The position numbers were made by a program, and so were the translations under genes. This document shows positions 1 to 11,600 of a stretch of DNA of 64,000 nt, piece by piece. The notes under the pieces are model-generated. The model was given only the letters and a program-made list of their open reading frames with translations, was not told the origin of the DNA and did no database searches. Location of the stretch: positions 40,362,118-40,426,117 of the forward strand of contig CM077652.1 in NCBI GenBank assembly GCA_039707465.1. Direction: 5' to 3'. How positions within the stretch are numbered: the first letter of the stretch is position 1; each line of letters starts with the position of its first letter. Origin of the DNA: Rhabdophis nuchalis (Eukaryota; Chordata; Lepidosauria; Squamata; Natricidae).

Positions 1-35
1 CAAAGCGTATCTCAGAATTGGCAAAAGAACTCAGT
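1..35. repeat. Partial monomer at left window edge
   Basis: This is p132 to p166 of the 166-bp unit, with the G152 form (AATTGGC). It is cut by the window boundary, so the array continues to the left. Confidence 0.95.
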
Positions 36-1031
36 TTAGCCAGGTACTGCAAATTTGGATGCAGAGCTCAAATTCGAACGAGAAACACATATTGGATGGT
101 ATCTGGGTTGCAGAAGCCGAAAAACAAGTCGATTGGTTGATCGGAGCTTTCCCTGAGAAGTTACAGCAAAGCGTATCTCAGAATTGACAAAAGAACTCAG
201 TTTAGCCAGGAACTGCAAATTTGGATGCAGAGCTCAAATTCGAACGAGAAACACATATTTGATGGTATCTGGGATGCAGAAGCCGAAAAACAAGTCGATT
301 GGTTGATCGGAGCTTTCCCTGAGAAGTTACAGCAAAGCGTATCTCAGAATTGGCAAAAGAACTCAGTTTAGCCAGGAACTGCAAATTTGGATGCAGAGCT
401 CAAATTCGAACGAGAAACACATATTGGATGGTATCTGGGATGCAGAAGCCGAAAAACAAGTCGAAAGGTTGATCGGAACTTTCCCTGAGAAGTTACAGCA
501 AAGCGTATCTCAGAATTGGCAAAAGAACTCAGTTTAGCCAGGTACTACAAATTTGGATGCAGAGCTCAAATTCGAACGAGAAACACATATTGGATGGTAT
601 CTGGGATGCAGAAGCCGAAAAACAAGTCGATTGGTTGATCGGAGCTTTCCCTGAGAAGTTACAGCAAAGCGTATCTCAGAATTGACAAAAGAACTCAGTT
701 TAGCCAGGAACTGCAAATTTGGATGCAGAGCTCAAATTCGAACGAGAAACACATATTTGATGGTATCTGGGATGCAGAAGCCGAAAAACAAGTCGATTGG
801 TTGATCGGAGCTTTCCCTGAGAAGTTACAGCAAAGCGTATCTCAGAATTGGCAAAAGAACTCAGTTTAGCCAGGAACTGCAAATTTGGATGCAGAGCTCA
901 AATTCGAACGAGAAACACATATTGGATGGTATCTGGGATGCAGAAGCCGAAAAACAAGTCGAAAGGTTGATCGGAACTTTCCCTGAGAAGTTACAGCAAA
1001 GCGTATCTCAGAATTGGCAAAAGAACTCAGT
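36..1031. repeat. Trimer HOR, two tandem copies (498 bp each)
   Basis: Monomers 36, 202 and 368 match 534, 700 and 866 in order. The middle monomers share G59T (TATTTGATGG). The third monomers share the AA form at p98-99 and a rare G111A (GATCGGAAC, near 478 and 976). The two copies differ at p14 of the first monomer (G versus A) and at 108. The pattern breaks in the monomer at 1032, which has GATCGAAGC. Confidence 0.85.
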
Positions 1032-1695
1032 TTAGCCAGGTACTACAAATTTGGATGCAGAGCTCAAATTCGAACGAGAAACACATATTGGATGGTATCT
1101 GGGATGCAGAAGCCGAAAAACAAGTCGATTGGTTGATCGAAGCTTTCCCTGAGAAGTTACAGCAAAGCGTATCTCAGAATTGGCAAAAGAACTCAGTTTA
1201 GCCAGGAACTGCAAATTTGGATGCAGAGCTCAAATTCGAACGAGAAACACATATTGGATGGTATCTGGGATGCAGAAGCCGAAAAACAAGTCGATTGGTT
1301 GATCTGAGCTTTCCCTGAGAAGTTACAGCAAAGCGTATCTCAGAATTGGCAAAAGAACTCAGTTTAGCCAGGAACTGCAAATTTGGATGCAGAGCTCAAA
1401 TTCGAACGAGAAACACATATTGGATGGTATCTGGGATGCAGAAGCCGAAAAACAAGTCGATTGGTTGATCGGAGCTTTCCCTGAGAAGTTACAGCAAAGC
1501 GTATCTCAGAATTGGCAAAAGAACTCAGTTTAGCCAGGTACTACAAATTTGGATGCAGAGCTCAAATTCGAACGAGAAACACATATTGGATGGTATCTGG
1601 GATGCAGAAGCCGAAAAACAAGTCGATTGGTTGATCAGAGCTTTCCCTGAGAAGTTACAGCAAACCGTATCTCAGAATTGACAAAAGAACTCAGT

Positions 1696-4600
1696 TTAGC
1701 CAGGAACTGCAAATTTGGAAGCAGAGCTCAAATTCGAACGAGAAACACATATTGGATGGTATCTGGGATGCAGAAGCCAAAAAACAAGTTGTTTGGTTGA
1801 TCGGAGCTTTCGCTGAGAAGTTACAGCAAAGCGTATCTCAGAATTTACAAAAGAACTCAGTTTAGCCAGGAACTGCAAATTTGGATCCAGAGCTCTAATT
1901 CGAACGAGAAGCACAAATTGGATTTTATCTGAGATGCAGAAGCTGAAAAACAAGTCGATTGGTTGATCTGAGCTTTCCCTGAGAAGTTACAGCCAAGCGT
2001 ATCTCAGAATTGACAAAAGAACTCAGTTTAGCCAGGAACTACAAATTTGGATGCAGAGCTCAAATTCGAACGAGAAACACATATTGGATGCTAACTGGGA
2101 TGCAGAAGCCGAAAAACAAGTCGAAAGGTTGATCGGAGCTTTCCCTGAGAAGTTACAGCCAAGCGTATCTCAGAATTGACAAAAGAACTCTGTTTAGCCA
2201 GGTACTACAAATTTGGATCCAGAGCTCAAATTCGAACGAATAACACATATTGGATGCTATCTGGGATGCAGAAGCCGAAAAACAAGTCGAAAGGTTGATC
2301 GGAGCTTTCCCTGAGAAGTTACAGGCAAGCGTATCTCAGAATTGACAAAAGAACTCAGTTTAGCCAGGAACTGCAAATTTGGATCCAGAGCTCAAATTCG
2401 AACGAGAAACACAAATTGGATGGTATCTGGGATGCAGAAGCCGAAAAACAAGTTGATTGGTTGATCTGAGCTTTCCCTGAGAAGTTACAGCAAAGCGTAT
2501 CTCAGAATTGGCAAAAGAACTCAGTTTAGCCAGGAACAGCAAATTTGGATCCAGAGCTCAAATTCGAAGGAGAAACACATATTGGATGCTATCTGGGATG
2601 CAGAAGCTGAAAAATAAGTTGAAAGGTTGATCTGAGCTTTCCCTGAGAAGTTACAGCAAAGCGTATCTCAGAATTGACAAAAGAACTCAGTTTAGCCAGG
2701 AACTGCAAATTTGGATCCAGAGCTCAAATTCGAACGAGAAGCACAAATTGGATTTTATCTGGGATGCAGAAGCCGAAAAACAAGTCGATTGGTTGATCTG
2801 AGCTTTCCCTGAGAAGTTACAGCAAAGCGTATCTCAGAATTGGCAAAAGAACTCAGTTTAGCCAGGAACTGCAAATTTGGATCCAGAGCTCAAATTCGAA
2901 CGAGAAACACAAATTGGATGGTATCTGGGATGCAGAAGCCGAAAAACAAGTCTATTGGTTGATCTGAGCATTCCCTGAGAAGTTACAGCCAAGCGTATCT
3001 CAGAATTGGCAAAAGAACTCAGTTTAGCCAGGAACTGCAAATTTGGATGCAGAGCTCAAATTCGAACGAGAAACACATATTGGATGGTATCTGGGATGCG
3101 GAAGCCGAAAAACAAGTCGATTGGTTGATCTGAGCTTTCCCTGAGAAGTTACAGCAAAGCGTATCTCAGAATTGGCAAAAGAACTCAGTTTAGCCAGGAA
3201 CTGCAAATTTGGATCCAGAGCTCAAATTCGAACTAGAAACACATATTGGATGGTATCTGGGATGCAGAAGCCGAAAAACAAGTCGATTGGTTGATCGAAG
3301 CTTTCCCTGAGAAGTTACAGCAAAGGGTATCTCAGAATTGGCAAAAGAACTCAGTTTAGCCAGGAACTGCAAATTTGGATGCAGAGCTCAAATTCGAACG
3401 AGAAACACATATTGGATGGTATCTGGGATGCAGAAGCCGAAAAACAATTCGAAAGGTTGATCGGAGCTTTCCCTGAGAAGTTACAGCCAAGCGTATCTCA
3501 GAATTGACAAAAGAACTCAGTTTAGCCAGGAACTGCAAATTTGGATGCAGAGCTCAAATTCGAACGAGAAACACATATTGGATGGTATCTGGGATGCAGA
3601 AGCCGAAAAACAAGTCGATTGGTTGATCTGAGCTTTCCCTGAGAAGTTACAGCAAAGCGTATCTCAGAATTGGCAAAAGAACTCAGTTTAGCCAGGAACT
3701 GCAAATTTGGATGCAGAGCTCAAATTCGAACGAGAAACACATATTGGATGCTATCTGGGATGCAGAAGCCGAAAAACAAGTCGAAAGGTTGATCGGAGCT
3801 TTCTCTGAGAAGTTACAGTCAAGCGTATCTCAGAATTGACAAAAGAACTCAGTTTAGCCAGGAACTGCAAATTTGGAAGCAGAGCTCAAATTCGAACGAG
3901 AAACACATATTGGATGGTATCTGGGATGCAGAAGCCAAAAAACAAGTTGTTTGGTTGATCGGAGCTTTCGCTGAGAAGTTACAGCAAAGCGTATCTCAGA
4001 ATTTACAAAAGAACTCAGTTTAGCCAGGAACTGCAAATTTGGATCCAGAGCTCTAATTCGAACGAGAAGCACAAATTGGATTTTATCTGAGATGCAGAAG
4101 CTGAAAAACAAGTCGATTGGTTGATCTGAGCTTTCCCTGAGAAGTTACAGCCAAGCGTATCTCAGAATTGACAAAAGAACTCAGTTTAGCCAGGAACTAC
4201 AAATTTGGATGCAGAGCTCAAATTCGAACGAGAAACACATATTGGATGCTATCTGGGATGCAGAAGCCGAAAAACAAGTCGAAAGGTTGATCGGAGCTTT
4301 CCCTGAGAAGTTACAGCCAAGCGTATCTCAGAATTGACAAAAGAACTCTGTTTAGCCAGGTACTACAAATTTGGATCCAGAGCTCAAATTCGAACGAATA
4401 ACACATATTGGATGCTATCTGGGATGCAGAAGCCGAAAAACAAGTCGAAAGGTTGATCGGAGCTTTCCCTGAGAAGTTACAGGCAAGCGTATCTCAGAAT
4501 TGACAAAAGAACTCAGTTTAGCCAGGAACTGCAAATTTGGATCCAGAGCTCAAATTCGAACGAGAAACACAAATTGGATGGTATCTGGGATGCAGAAGCC

Positions 4601-6011
4601 GAAAAATAAGTCAATTGGTTGATCTGAGCTATCCCTGAGAAGTTACAGCAAAGCGTATCTCAGAATTGACAAAAGAACTCAGTTTAGCCAGGAACTGCAA
4701 ATTTGGATCCAGAGCTCAAATTGGAACGAGAAACACATATTGGATGGTATCTGGGATGCAGAAGCCGAAAAACAAGTCGATTGGTTGATCTGAGCTTTCC
4801 CTGAGAAGTTACAGCAAAGCGTATCTCAGAATTGGCAAAAGAACTCAGTTTAGCCAGGAACAGCAAATTTGGATCCAGAGCTCAAATTCGAAGGAGAAAC
4901 ACATATTGGATGCTATCTGGGATGCAGAAGCTGAAAAATAAGTTGAAAGGTTGATCTGAGCTTTCCCTGAGAAGTTACAGCAAAGCGTATCTCAGAATTG
5001 ACAAAAGAACTCAGTTTAGCCAGGAACTGCAAATTTGGATCCAGAGCTCAAATTCGAACGAGAAGCACAAATTGGATTTTATCTGGGATGCAGAAGCCGA
5101 AAAACAAGTCGATTGGTTGATCTGAGCTTTCCCTGAGAAGTTACAGCAAAGCGTATCTCAGAATTGGCAAAAGAACTCAGTTTAGCCAGGAACTGCAAAT
5201 TTGGATCCAGAGCTCAAATTCGAACGAGAAACACAAATTGGATGGTATCTGGGATGCAGAAGCCGAAAAACAAGTCTATTGGTTGATCTGAGCTTTCCCT
5301 GAGAAGTTACAGCCAAGCGTATCTCAGAATTGGCAAAAGAACTCAGTTTAGCCAGGAACTGCAAATTTGGATGCAGAGCTCAAATTCGAACGAGAAACAC
5401 ATATTGGATGGTATCTGGGATGCAGAAGCCGAAAAACAAGTCGATTGGTTGATCGAAGCTTTCCCTGAGAAGTTAGAGCAAAGGGTATCTCAGAATTGGC
5501 AAAAGAACTCAGTTTAGCCAGGAACTGCAAATTTGGATGCAGAGCTCAAATTCGAACGAGAAACACATATTGGATGGTATCTGGGATGCAGAAGCCGAAA
5601 AACAATTCGAAAGGTTGATCGGAGCTTTCCCTGAGAAGTTACAGCCAAGCGTATCTCAGAATTGACAAAAGAACTCAGTTTAGCCAGGAACTGCAAATTT
5701 GGATGCAGAGCTCAAATTCGAACGAGAAACACATATTGGATGGTATCTGGGATGCAGAAGCCGAAAAACAAGTCGATTGGTTGATCTGAGCTTTCCCTGA
5801 GAAGTTACAGCAAAGCGTATCTCAGAATTGGCAAAAGAACTCAGTTTAGCCAGGAACTGCAAATTTGGATGCAGAGCTCAAATTCGAACGAGAAACACAT
5901 ATTTGATGGTATCTGGGATGCAGAAGCCGAAAAACAAGTCGATTGGTTGATCTGAGCTTTCCCTGAGAAGTTACAGCCAAGCGTATCTCAGAATTGACAA
6001 AAGAACTCAGT
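1696..6011. repeat. 13-monomer HOR, two copies, most diverged monomers
   Basis: Copy 1 is 1696-3853 and copy 2 is 3854-6011, offset 2,158 bp (13 units). Signature monomers at 1696 and 3854 share T25A (TTTGGAAGC), a CCAAAAAAC form, TTTCGCTG and an AATTTAC end. Those at 2194 and 4352 share CGAATAACAC and CTCTGT. The offset becomes 14 units from about 2360/4684 to 2858/5182, then returns to 13 at 3190/5348, so one monomer was gained and another lost. The monomers at 1862 and 4020 (GATTTTATCTGAG) are among the most divergent in the window. Confidence 0.85.
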
Positions 6012-7172
6012 TTAGCCAGGAACTGCAAATTTGGATGCAGAGCTCAAATTCGAACGAGAAACACATATTGGATGGTATCTGGGATGCAGAAGCCGAAAAA
6101 CAAGTCGATTGGTTGATCTGAGCTTTCCCTGAGAAGTTACAGCAAAGCGTATCTCAGAATTGGCAAAAGAACTCAGTTTAGCCAGGAACTGCAAATTTGG
6201 ATGCAGAGCTCAAATTCGAACGAGAAACACATATTTGATGGTATCTGGGATGCAGAAGCCGAAAAACAAGTCGATTGGTTGATCTGAGCTTTCCCTGAGA
6301 AGTTACAGCAAAGCGTATCTCAGAATTGGCAAAAGAACTCAGTTTAGCCAGGAACTGCAAATTTGGATCCAGAGCTCAAATTCGAACGAGAAACACAAAT
6401 TGGATGGTATCTGGGATGCAGAAGCCGAAAAACAAGTCTATTGGTTGATCTGAGCTTTCCCTGAGAAGTTACAGCCAAGCGTATCTCAGAATTGGCAAAA
6501 GAACTCAGTTTAGCCAGGAACTGCAAATTTGGATGCAGAGCTCAAATTCAAATGAGAAACACATATTGGATGGTATCTGGGATGCAGAAGCCGAAAAACA
6601 AGTCGATTGGTTGATCTGAGCTTTCCCTGAGAAGTTACAGCAAAGCGTATCTCAGAATTGGCAAAAGAACTCAGTTTAGCCAGGAACTGCAAATTTGGAT
6701 GCAGAGCTCAAATTCGAACGAGAAACACATATTGGATGGTATCTGGGATGCAGAAGCCGAAAAACAAGTCGATTGGTTGATCGAAGCTTTCCCTGAGAAG
6801 TTACAGCAAAGGGTATCTCAGAATTGGCAAAAGAACTCAGTTTAGCCAGGAACTGCAAATTTGATGCAGAGCTCAAATTCGAACGAGAAACACATATTGG
6901 ATGGTATCTGGGATGCAGAAGCCGAAAAACAATTCGAAAGGTTGATCGGAGCTTTCCCTGAGAAGTTACAGCCAAGCGTATCTCAGAATTGACAAAAGAA
7001 CTCAGTTTAGCCAGGAACTGCAAATTTGGATGCAGAGCTCAAATTCGAACGAGAAACACATATTGGATGGTATCTGGGATGCAGAAGCCGAAAAACAAGT
7101 CGATTGGTTGATCTGAGCTTTCCCTGAGAAGTTACAGCAAAGCGTATCTCAGAATTGGCAAAAGAACTCAGT
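5182..7172. repeat. Local 7/8-monomer duplication with internal dimer
   Basis: The monomer at 5182 (GGATCC, CACAAATTGG, AGTCTATTGG) recurs at 6344, 7 units away. Monomer 5348 (AAAGGGTATC) recurs at 6676, and 5514 (CAATTCGAAAGG) at 6842, 8 units away. One monomer, 6510 with TTCAAATGAG, was therefore added between them. Inside the interval, 5680-6011 and 6012-6343 look like a duplicated dimer, each with a second monomer carrying G59T. Confidence 0.7.
6842..7006. repeat. 165-bp monomer with the only indel in the window
   Basis: At 6861-6864 the sequence reads TTGA where every other unit has TTGGA, so one G of p22-23 is missing. All anchors to the right are shifted by one base from the anchors to the left. 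The deletion joins two minus-strand frames into a 115-codon run (6676-7023), which is a by-product and not a gene. Its 13-mer-family relatives at 3356, 5514, 9829 and 12651 keep the full 166 bp, so the loss is private to this copy. Confidence 0.9.
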
Positions 7173-8666
7173 TTAGCCAGGAACTGCAAATTTGGATGCA
7201 GAGCTCACATTCGAACGAGAAACACATATTTGATGGTATCTGGGATGCAGAAGCCGAAAAACAAGTCGATTGGTTGATCGGAGCTTTCCCTGAGAAGTTA
7301 CAGCAAAGCGTATCTCAGAATTGGCAAAAGAACTCAGTTTAGCCAGGAACTGCAAATTTGGATGCAGAGCTCAAATTCGTATGAGAAACACATATTGGAT
7401 GGTATCTGGGATGCAGAAGCCGAAAAACAAGTCGAAAGGTTGATCGGAGCTTTCCCTGAGAAGTTACAGCAAAGCGTATCTCAGAATTGGCAAAAGAACT
7501 CAGTTTAGCCAGGTACTACAAATTTGGATGCAGAGCTCAAATTCGAACGAGAAACACATATTGGATGGTATCTGGGATGCAGAAGCCGAAAAACAAGTCG
7601 ATTGGTTGATCGAAGCTTTCCCTGAGAAGTTACAGCAAAGCGTATCTCAGAATTGGCAAAAGAACTCAGTTTAGCCAGGAACTGCAAATTTGGATGCAGA
7701 GCTCAAATTCGAACGAGAAACACATATTGGATGGTATCTGGGATGCAGAAGCCGAAAAACAAGTCGATTGGTTGATCTGAGCTTTCCCTGAGAAGTTACA
7801 GCAAAGCGTATCTCAGAATTGGCAAAAGAACTCAGTTTAGCCAGGAACTGCAAATTTGGATGCAGAGCTCAAATTCGAACGAGAAACACATATTGGATGG
7901 TATCTGGGATGCAGAAGCCGAAAAACAAGTCGATTGGTTGATCGGAGCTCTCCCTGAGAAGTTACAGCAAAGCGTATCTCAGAATTGGCAAAAGAACTCA
8001 GTTTAGCCATGAACTGCAAATTTGGATGCAGAGCTCAAATTCGAACGAGAAACACATATTGGATGGTATCTGGGATGCAGAAGCCGAAAAACAAGTCGAT
8101 TGGTTGATCTGAGCTTTCCCTGAGAAGTTACAGCAAAGCGTATCTCAGAATTGGCAAAAGAACTCAGTTTAGCCAGGTACTACAAATTTGGATGCAGAGC
8201 TCAAATTCGAACGAGAAACACATATTGGATGGTATCTGGGATGCAGAAGCCGAAAAACAAGTCGATTGGTTGATCAGAGCTTTCCCTGAGAAGTTACAGC
8301 AAAGCTTATCTCAGAATTGGCAAAAGAACTCAGTTTAGCCAGGAACTGCAAATTTGGATGCAGAGCTCAAATTCGTACGAGAAATACATATTAGATGGTA
8401 TCTGGGATGCAGAAGCCGAGAAACAAGTCGATTGGTTGATCTGAGCTTTCCCTGAGAAGTTACAGCAAAGCGTATCTCAGAATTGGCAAAAGAACTCAGT
8501 TTAGCCAGGTACTACAAATTTGGATGCAGAGCTCAAATTCGAACGAGAAACACATATTGGATGGTATCTGGGATGCAGAAGCCGAAAAACAAGTCGATTG
8601 GTTGATCAGAGCTTTCCCTGAGAAGTTACAGCAAAGCGTATCTCAGAATTGACAAAAGAACTCAGT
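7173..8666. repeat. Transitional monomers before the 17-mer HOR
   Basis: Monomers 7505, 7671, 7837 and 8003 match 10825, 10991, 11157 and 11323 (offset 20 units). Shared states are GGTACTACA plus GATCGAAGC in the first and CCATGAAC at the start of the fourth. The next three, 8169, 8335 and 8501, are absent from the later copy, which explains 20 versus 17 units. Monomer 8335 is the first in the window with the linked CGTACGAG, AATACAT, TTAGATGG and CCGAGAAAC haplotype that dominates from 15 to 54 kb. Confidence 0.65.
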
Positions 8667-11600
8667 TTAGCCAGGAACTGCAAATTTGGATCCAGAGCTC
8701 AAATTCGAACGAGAAACACATATTTGATGGTATCTGGGATGCAGAAGCCGAAAAACAAGTCGATTGGTTGATCGGAGCTTTCCCTGAGAAGTTACAGCAA
8801 AGCTTATCTCAGAATTGGCAAAAGAACTCAGTTTAGCCAGGAACTGCAAATTTGGATGCAGAGCTCAAATTCGTACGAGAAATACATATTAGATGATATC
8901 TGGGATGCAGAAGCCGAGAAACAAGTCGATTGGTTGATCGGAGCTTTCCCTGAGAAGTTACAGCAAAGCGTATCTCAGAATTGGCAAAAGAACTCAGTTT
9001 AGCCATGAACTGCAAATTTGGATGCAGAGCTCAAATTCGAACGAGAAACACATATTGGATGGTATCTGGGATGCAGAAGCCGAAAAACAAGTCGAAAGGT
9101 TGATCGGAGCTTTCCCTGAGAAGTTACAGCAAAGCGTATCTCAGAATTGGCAAAAGAACTCAGTTTAGCCAGGAACTGCAAATTTGGATCCAGAGCTCAA
9201 ATTCGAACGAGAAACACATATTTGATGGTATCTGGGATGCAGAAGCCGAAAAACAAGTCGATTGGTTGATCGGAGCTTTCCCTGAGAAGTTACAGCAAAG
9301 CTTATCTCAGAATTGGCAAAAGAACTCTGTTTAGCCAGGAACTGCAAATTTGGATGCAGAGCTCAAATTCGAACGAGAAACACATATTGGATGGTATCTG
9401 GGATGCAGAAGCCGAAAAACAAGTCGAAAGGTTGATCGGAGCTTTCCCTGAGAAGTTACAGCAAAGCGTATCTCAGAATTGGCAAAAGAACTCAGTTTAG
9501 CCAGGAACTGCAAATTTGGATCCAGAGCTCAAATTCGAACGAGAAACACATATTTGATGGTATCTGGGATGCAGAAGCCGAAAAACAAGTCGATTGGTTG
9601 ATCTGAGCTTTCCCTGAGAAGTTACAGCAAAGCGTATCTCAGAATTGGCAAAAGAACTCAGTTTAGCCAGGAACTGCAAATTTGGATGCAGAGCTCAAAT
9701 TCGAACGAGAAACACATATTGGATGGTATCTGGGATGCAGAAGCCGAAAAACAAGTCGATTGGTTGATCGAAGCTTTCCCTGAGAAGTTACAGCAAAGGG
9801 TATCTCAGAATTGGCAAAAGAACTCAGTTTAGCCAGGAACTGCAAATTTGGATGCAGAGCTCAAATTCGAACGAGAAACACATATTGGATGGTATCTGGG
9901 ATGCAGAAGCCGAAAAACAATTCGAAAGGTTGATCGGAGCTTTCCCTGAGAAGTTACAGCCAAGCGTATCTCAGAATTGACAAAAGAACTCAGTTTAGCC
10001 AGGAACTGCAAATTTGGATGCAGAGCTCAAATTCGAACGAGAAACACATATTGGATGGTATCTGGGATGCAGAAGCCGAAAAACAAGTCGATTGGTTGAT
10101 CTGAGCTTTCCCTGAGAAGTTACAGCAAAGCGTATCTCAGAATTGGCAAAAGAACTCAGTTTAGCCAGGAACTGCAAATTTGGATGCAGAGCTCAAATTC
10201 GAGCGAGAAACACATATTGGATGGTATCTGGGATGCAGAAGCCGAAAAACAAGTCGAAAGGTTGATCGGAGCTTTCCCTGAGAAGTTACAGCAAAGCGTA
10301 TCTCAGAATTGGCAAAAGAACTCAGTTTAGCCAGGTACTGCAAATTTGGATGCAGAGCTCAAATTCGAACGAGAAACACATATTGGATGGTATCTGGGAT
10401 GCAGAAGCCGAAAAACAAGTCGATTGGTTGATCGGAGCTTTCCCTGAGAAGTTACAGCAAAGCGTATCTCAGAATTGACAAAAGAACTCAGTTTAGCCAG
10501 GAACTGCAAATTTGGATCCAGAGCTCAAATTCGAACGAGAAACACATATTTGATGGTATCTGGGATGCTGAAGCCGAAAAACAAGTCGATTGGTTGATCG
10601 GAGCTTTCCCTGAGAAGTTACAGCAAAGCGTATCTCAGAATTGGCAAAAGAACTCAGTTTAGCCAGGAACTGCAAATTTGGATGCAGAGCTCAAATTCGA
10701 ACGAGAAACACATATTGGATGGTATCTGGGATGCAGAAGCCGAAAAACAAGTCGAAAGGTTGATCGGAGCTTTCCCTGAGAAGTTACAGCAAAGCGTATC
10801 TCAGAATTGGCAAAAGAACTCAGTTTAGCCAGGTACTACAAATTTGGATGCAGAGCTCAAATTCGAACGAGAAACACATATTGGATGGTATCTGGGATGC
10901 AGAAGCCGAAAAACAAGTCGATTGGTTGATCGAAGCTTTCCCTGAGAAGTTACAGCAAAGCGTATCTCAGAATTGGCAAAAGAACTCAGTTTAGCCAGGA
11001 ACTGCAAATTTGGATGCAGAGCTCAAATTCGAACGAGAAACACATGTTGGATGGTATCTGGGATGCAGAAGCCGAAAAACAAGTCGATTGGTTGATCTGA
11101 GCTTTCCCTGAGAAGTTACAGCAAAGCGTATCTCAGAATTGGCAAAAGAACTCAGTTTAGCCAGGAACTGCAAATTTGGATGCAGAGCTCAAATTCGAAC
11201 GAGAAACACATATTGGATGGTATCTGGGATGCAGAAGCCGAAAAACAAGTCGATTGGTTGATCGGAGCTTTCCCTGAGAAGTTACAGCAAAGCGTATCTC
11301 AGAATTGGCAAAAGAACTCAGTTTAGCCATGAACTGCAAATTTGGATGCAGAGCTCAAATTCGAACGAGAAACACATATTGGATGGTATCTGGGATGCAG
11401 AAGCCGAAAAACAAGTCGATTGGTTGATCTGAGCTTTCCCTGAGAAGTTACAGCAAAGCGTATCTCAGAATTGGCAAAAGAACTCAGTTTAGCCAGGAAC
11501 TGCAAATTTGGATCCAGAGCTCAAATTCGAACGAGAAACACATATTTGATGGTATCTGGGATGCAGAAGCCGAAAAACAAGTCGATTGGTTGATCGGAGC

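Noticed and set aside
6676..7023. 115-codon minus-strand frame as a fused gene
   Set aside because: It results from the 1-bp deletion at 6863 joining frames of two adjacent monomers.
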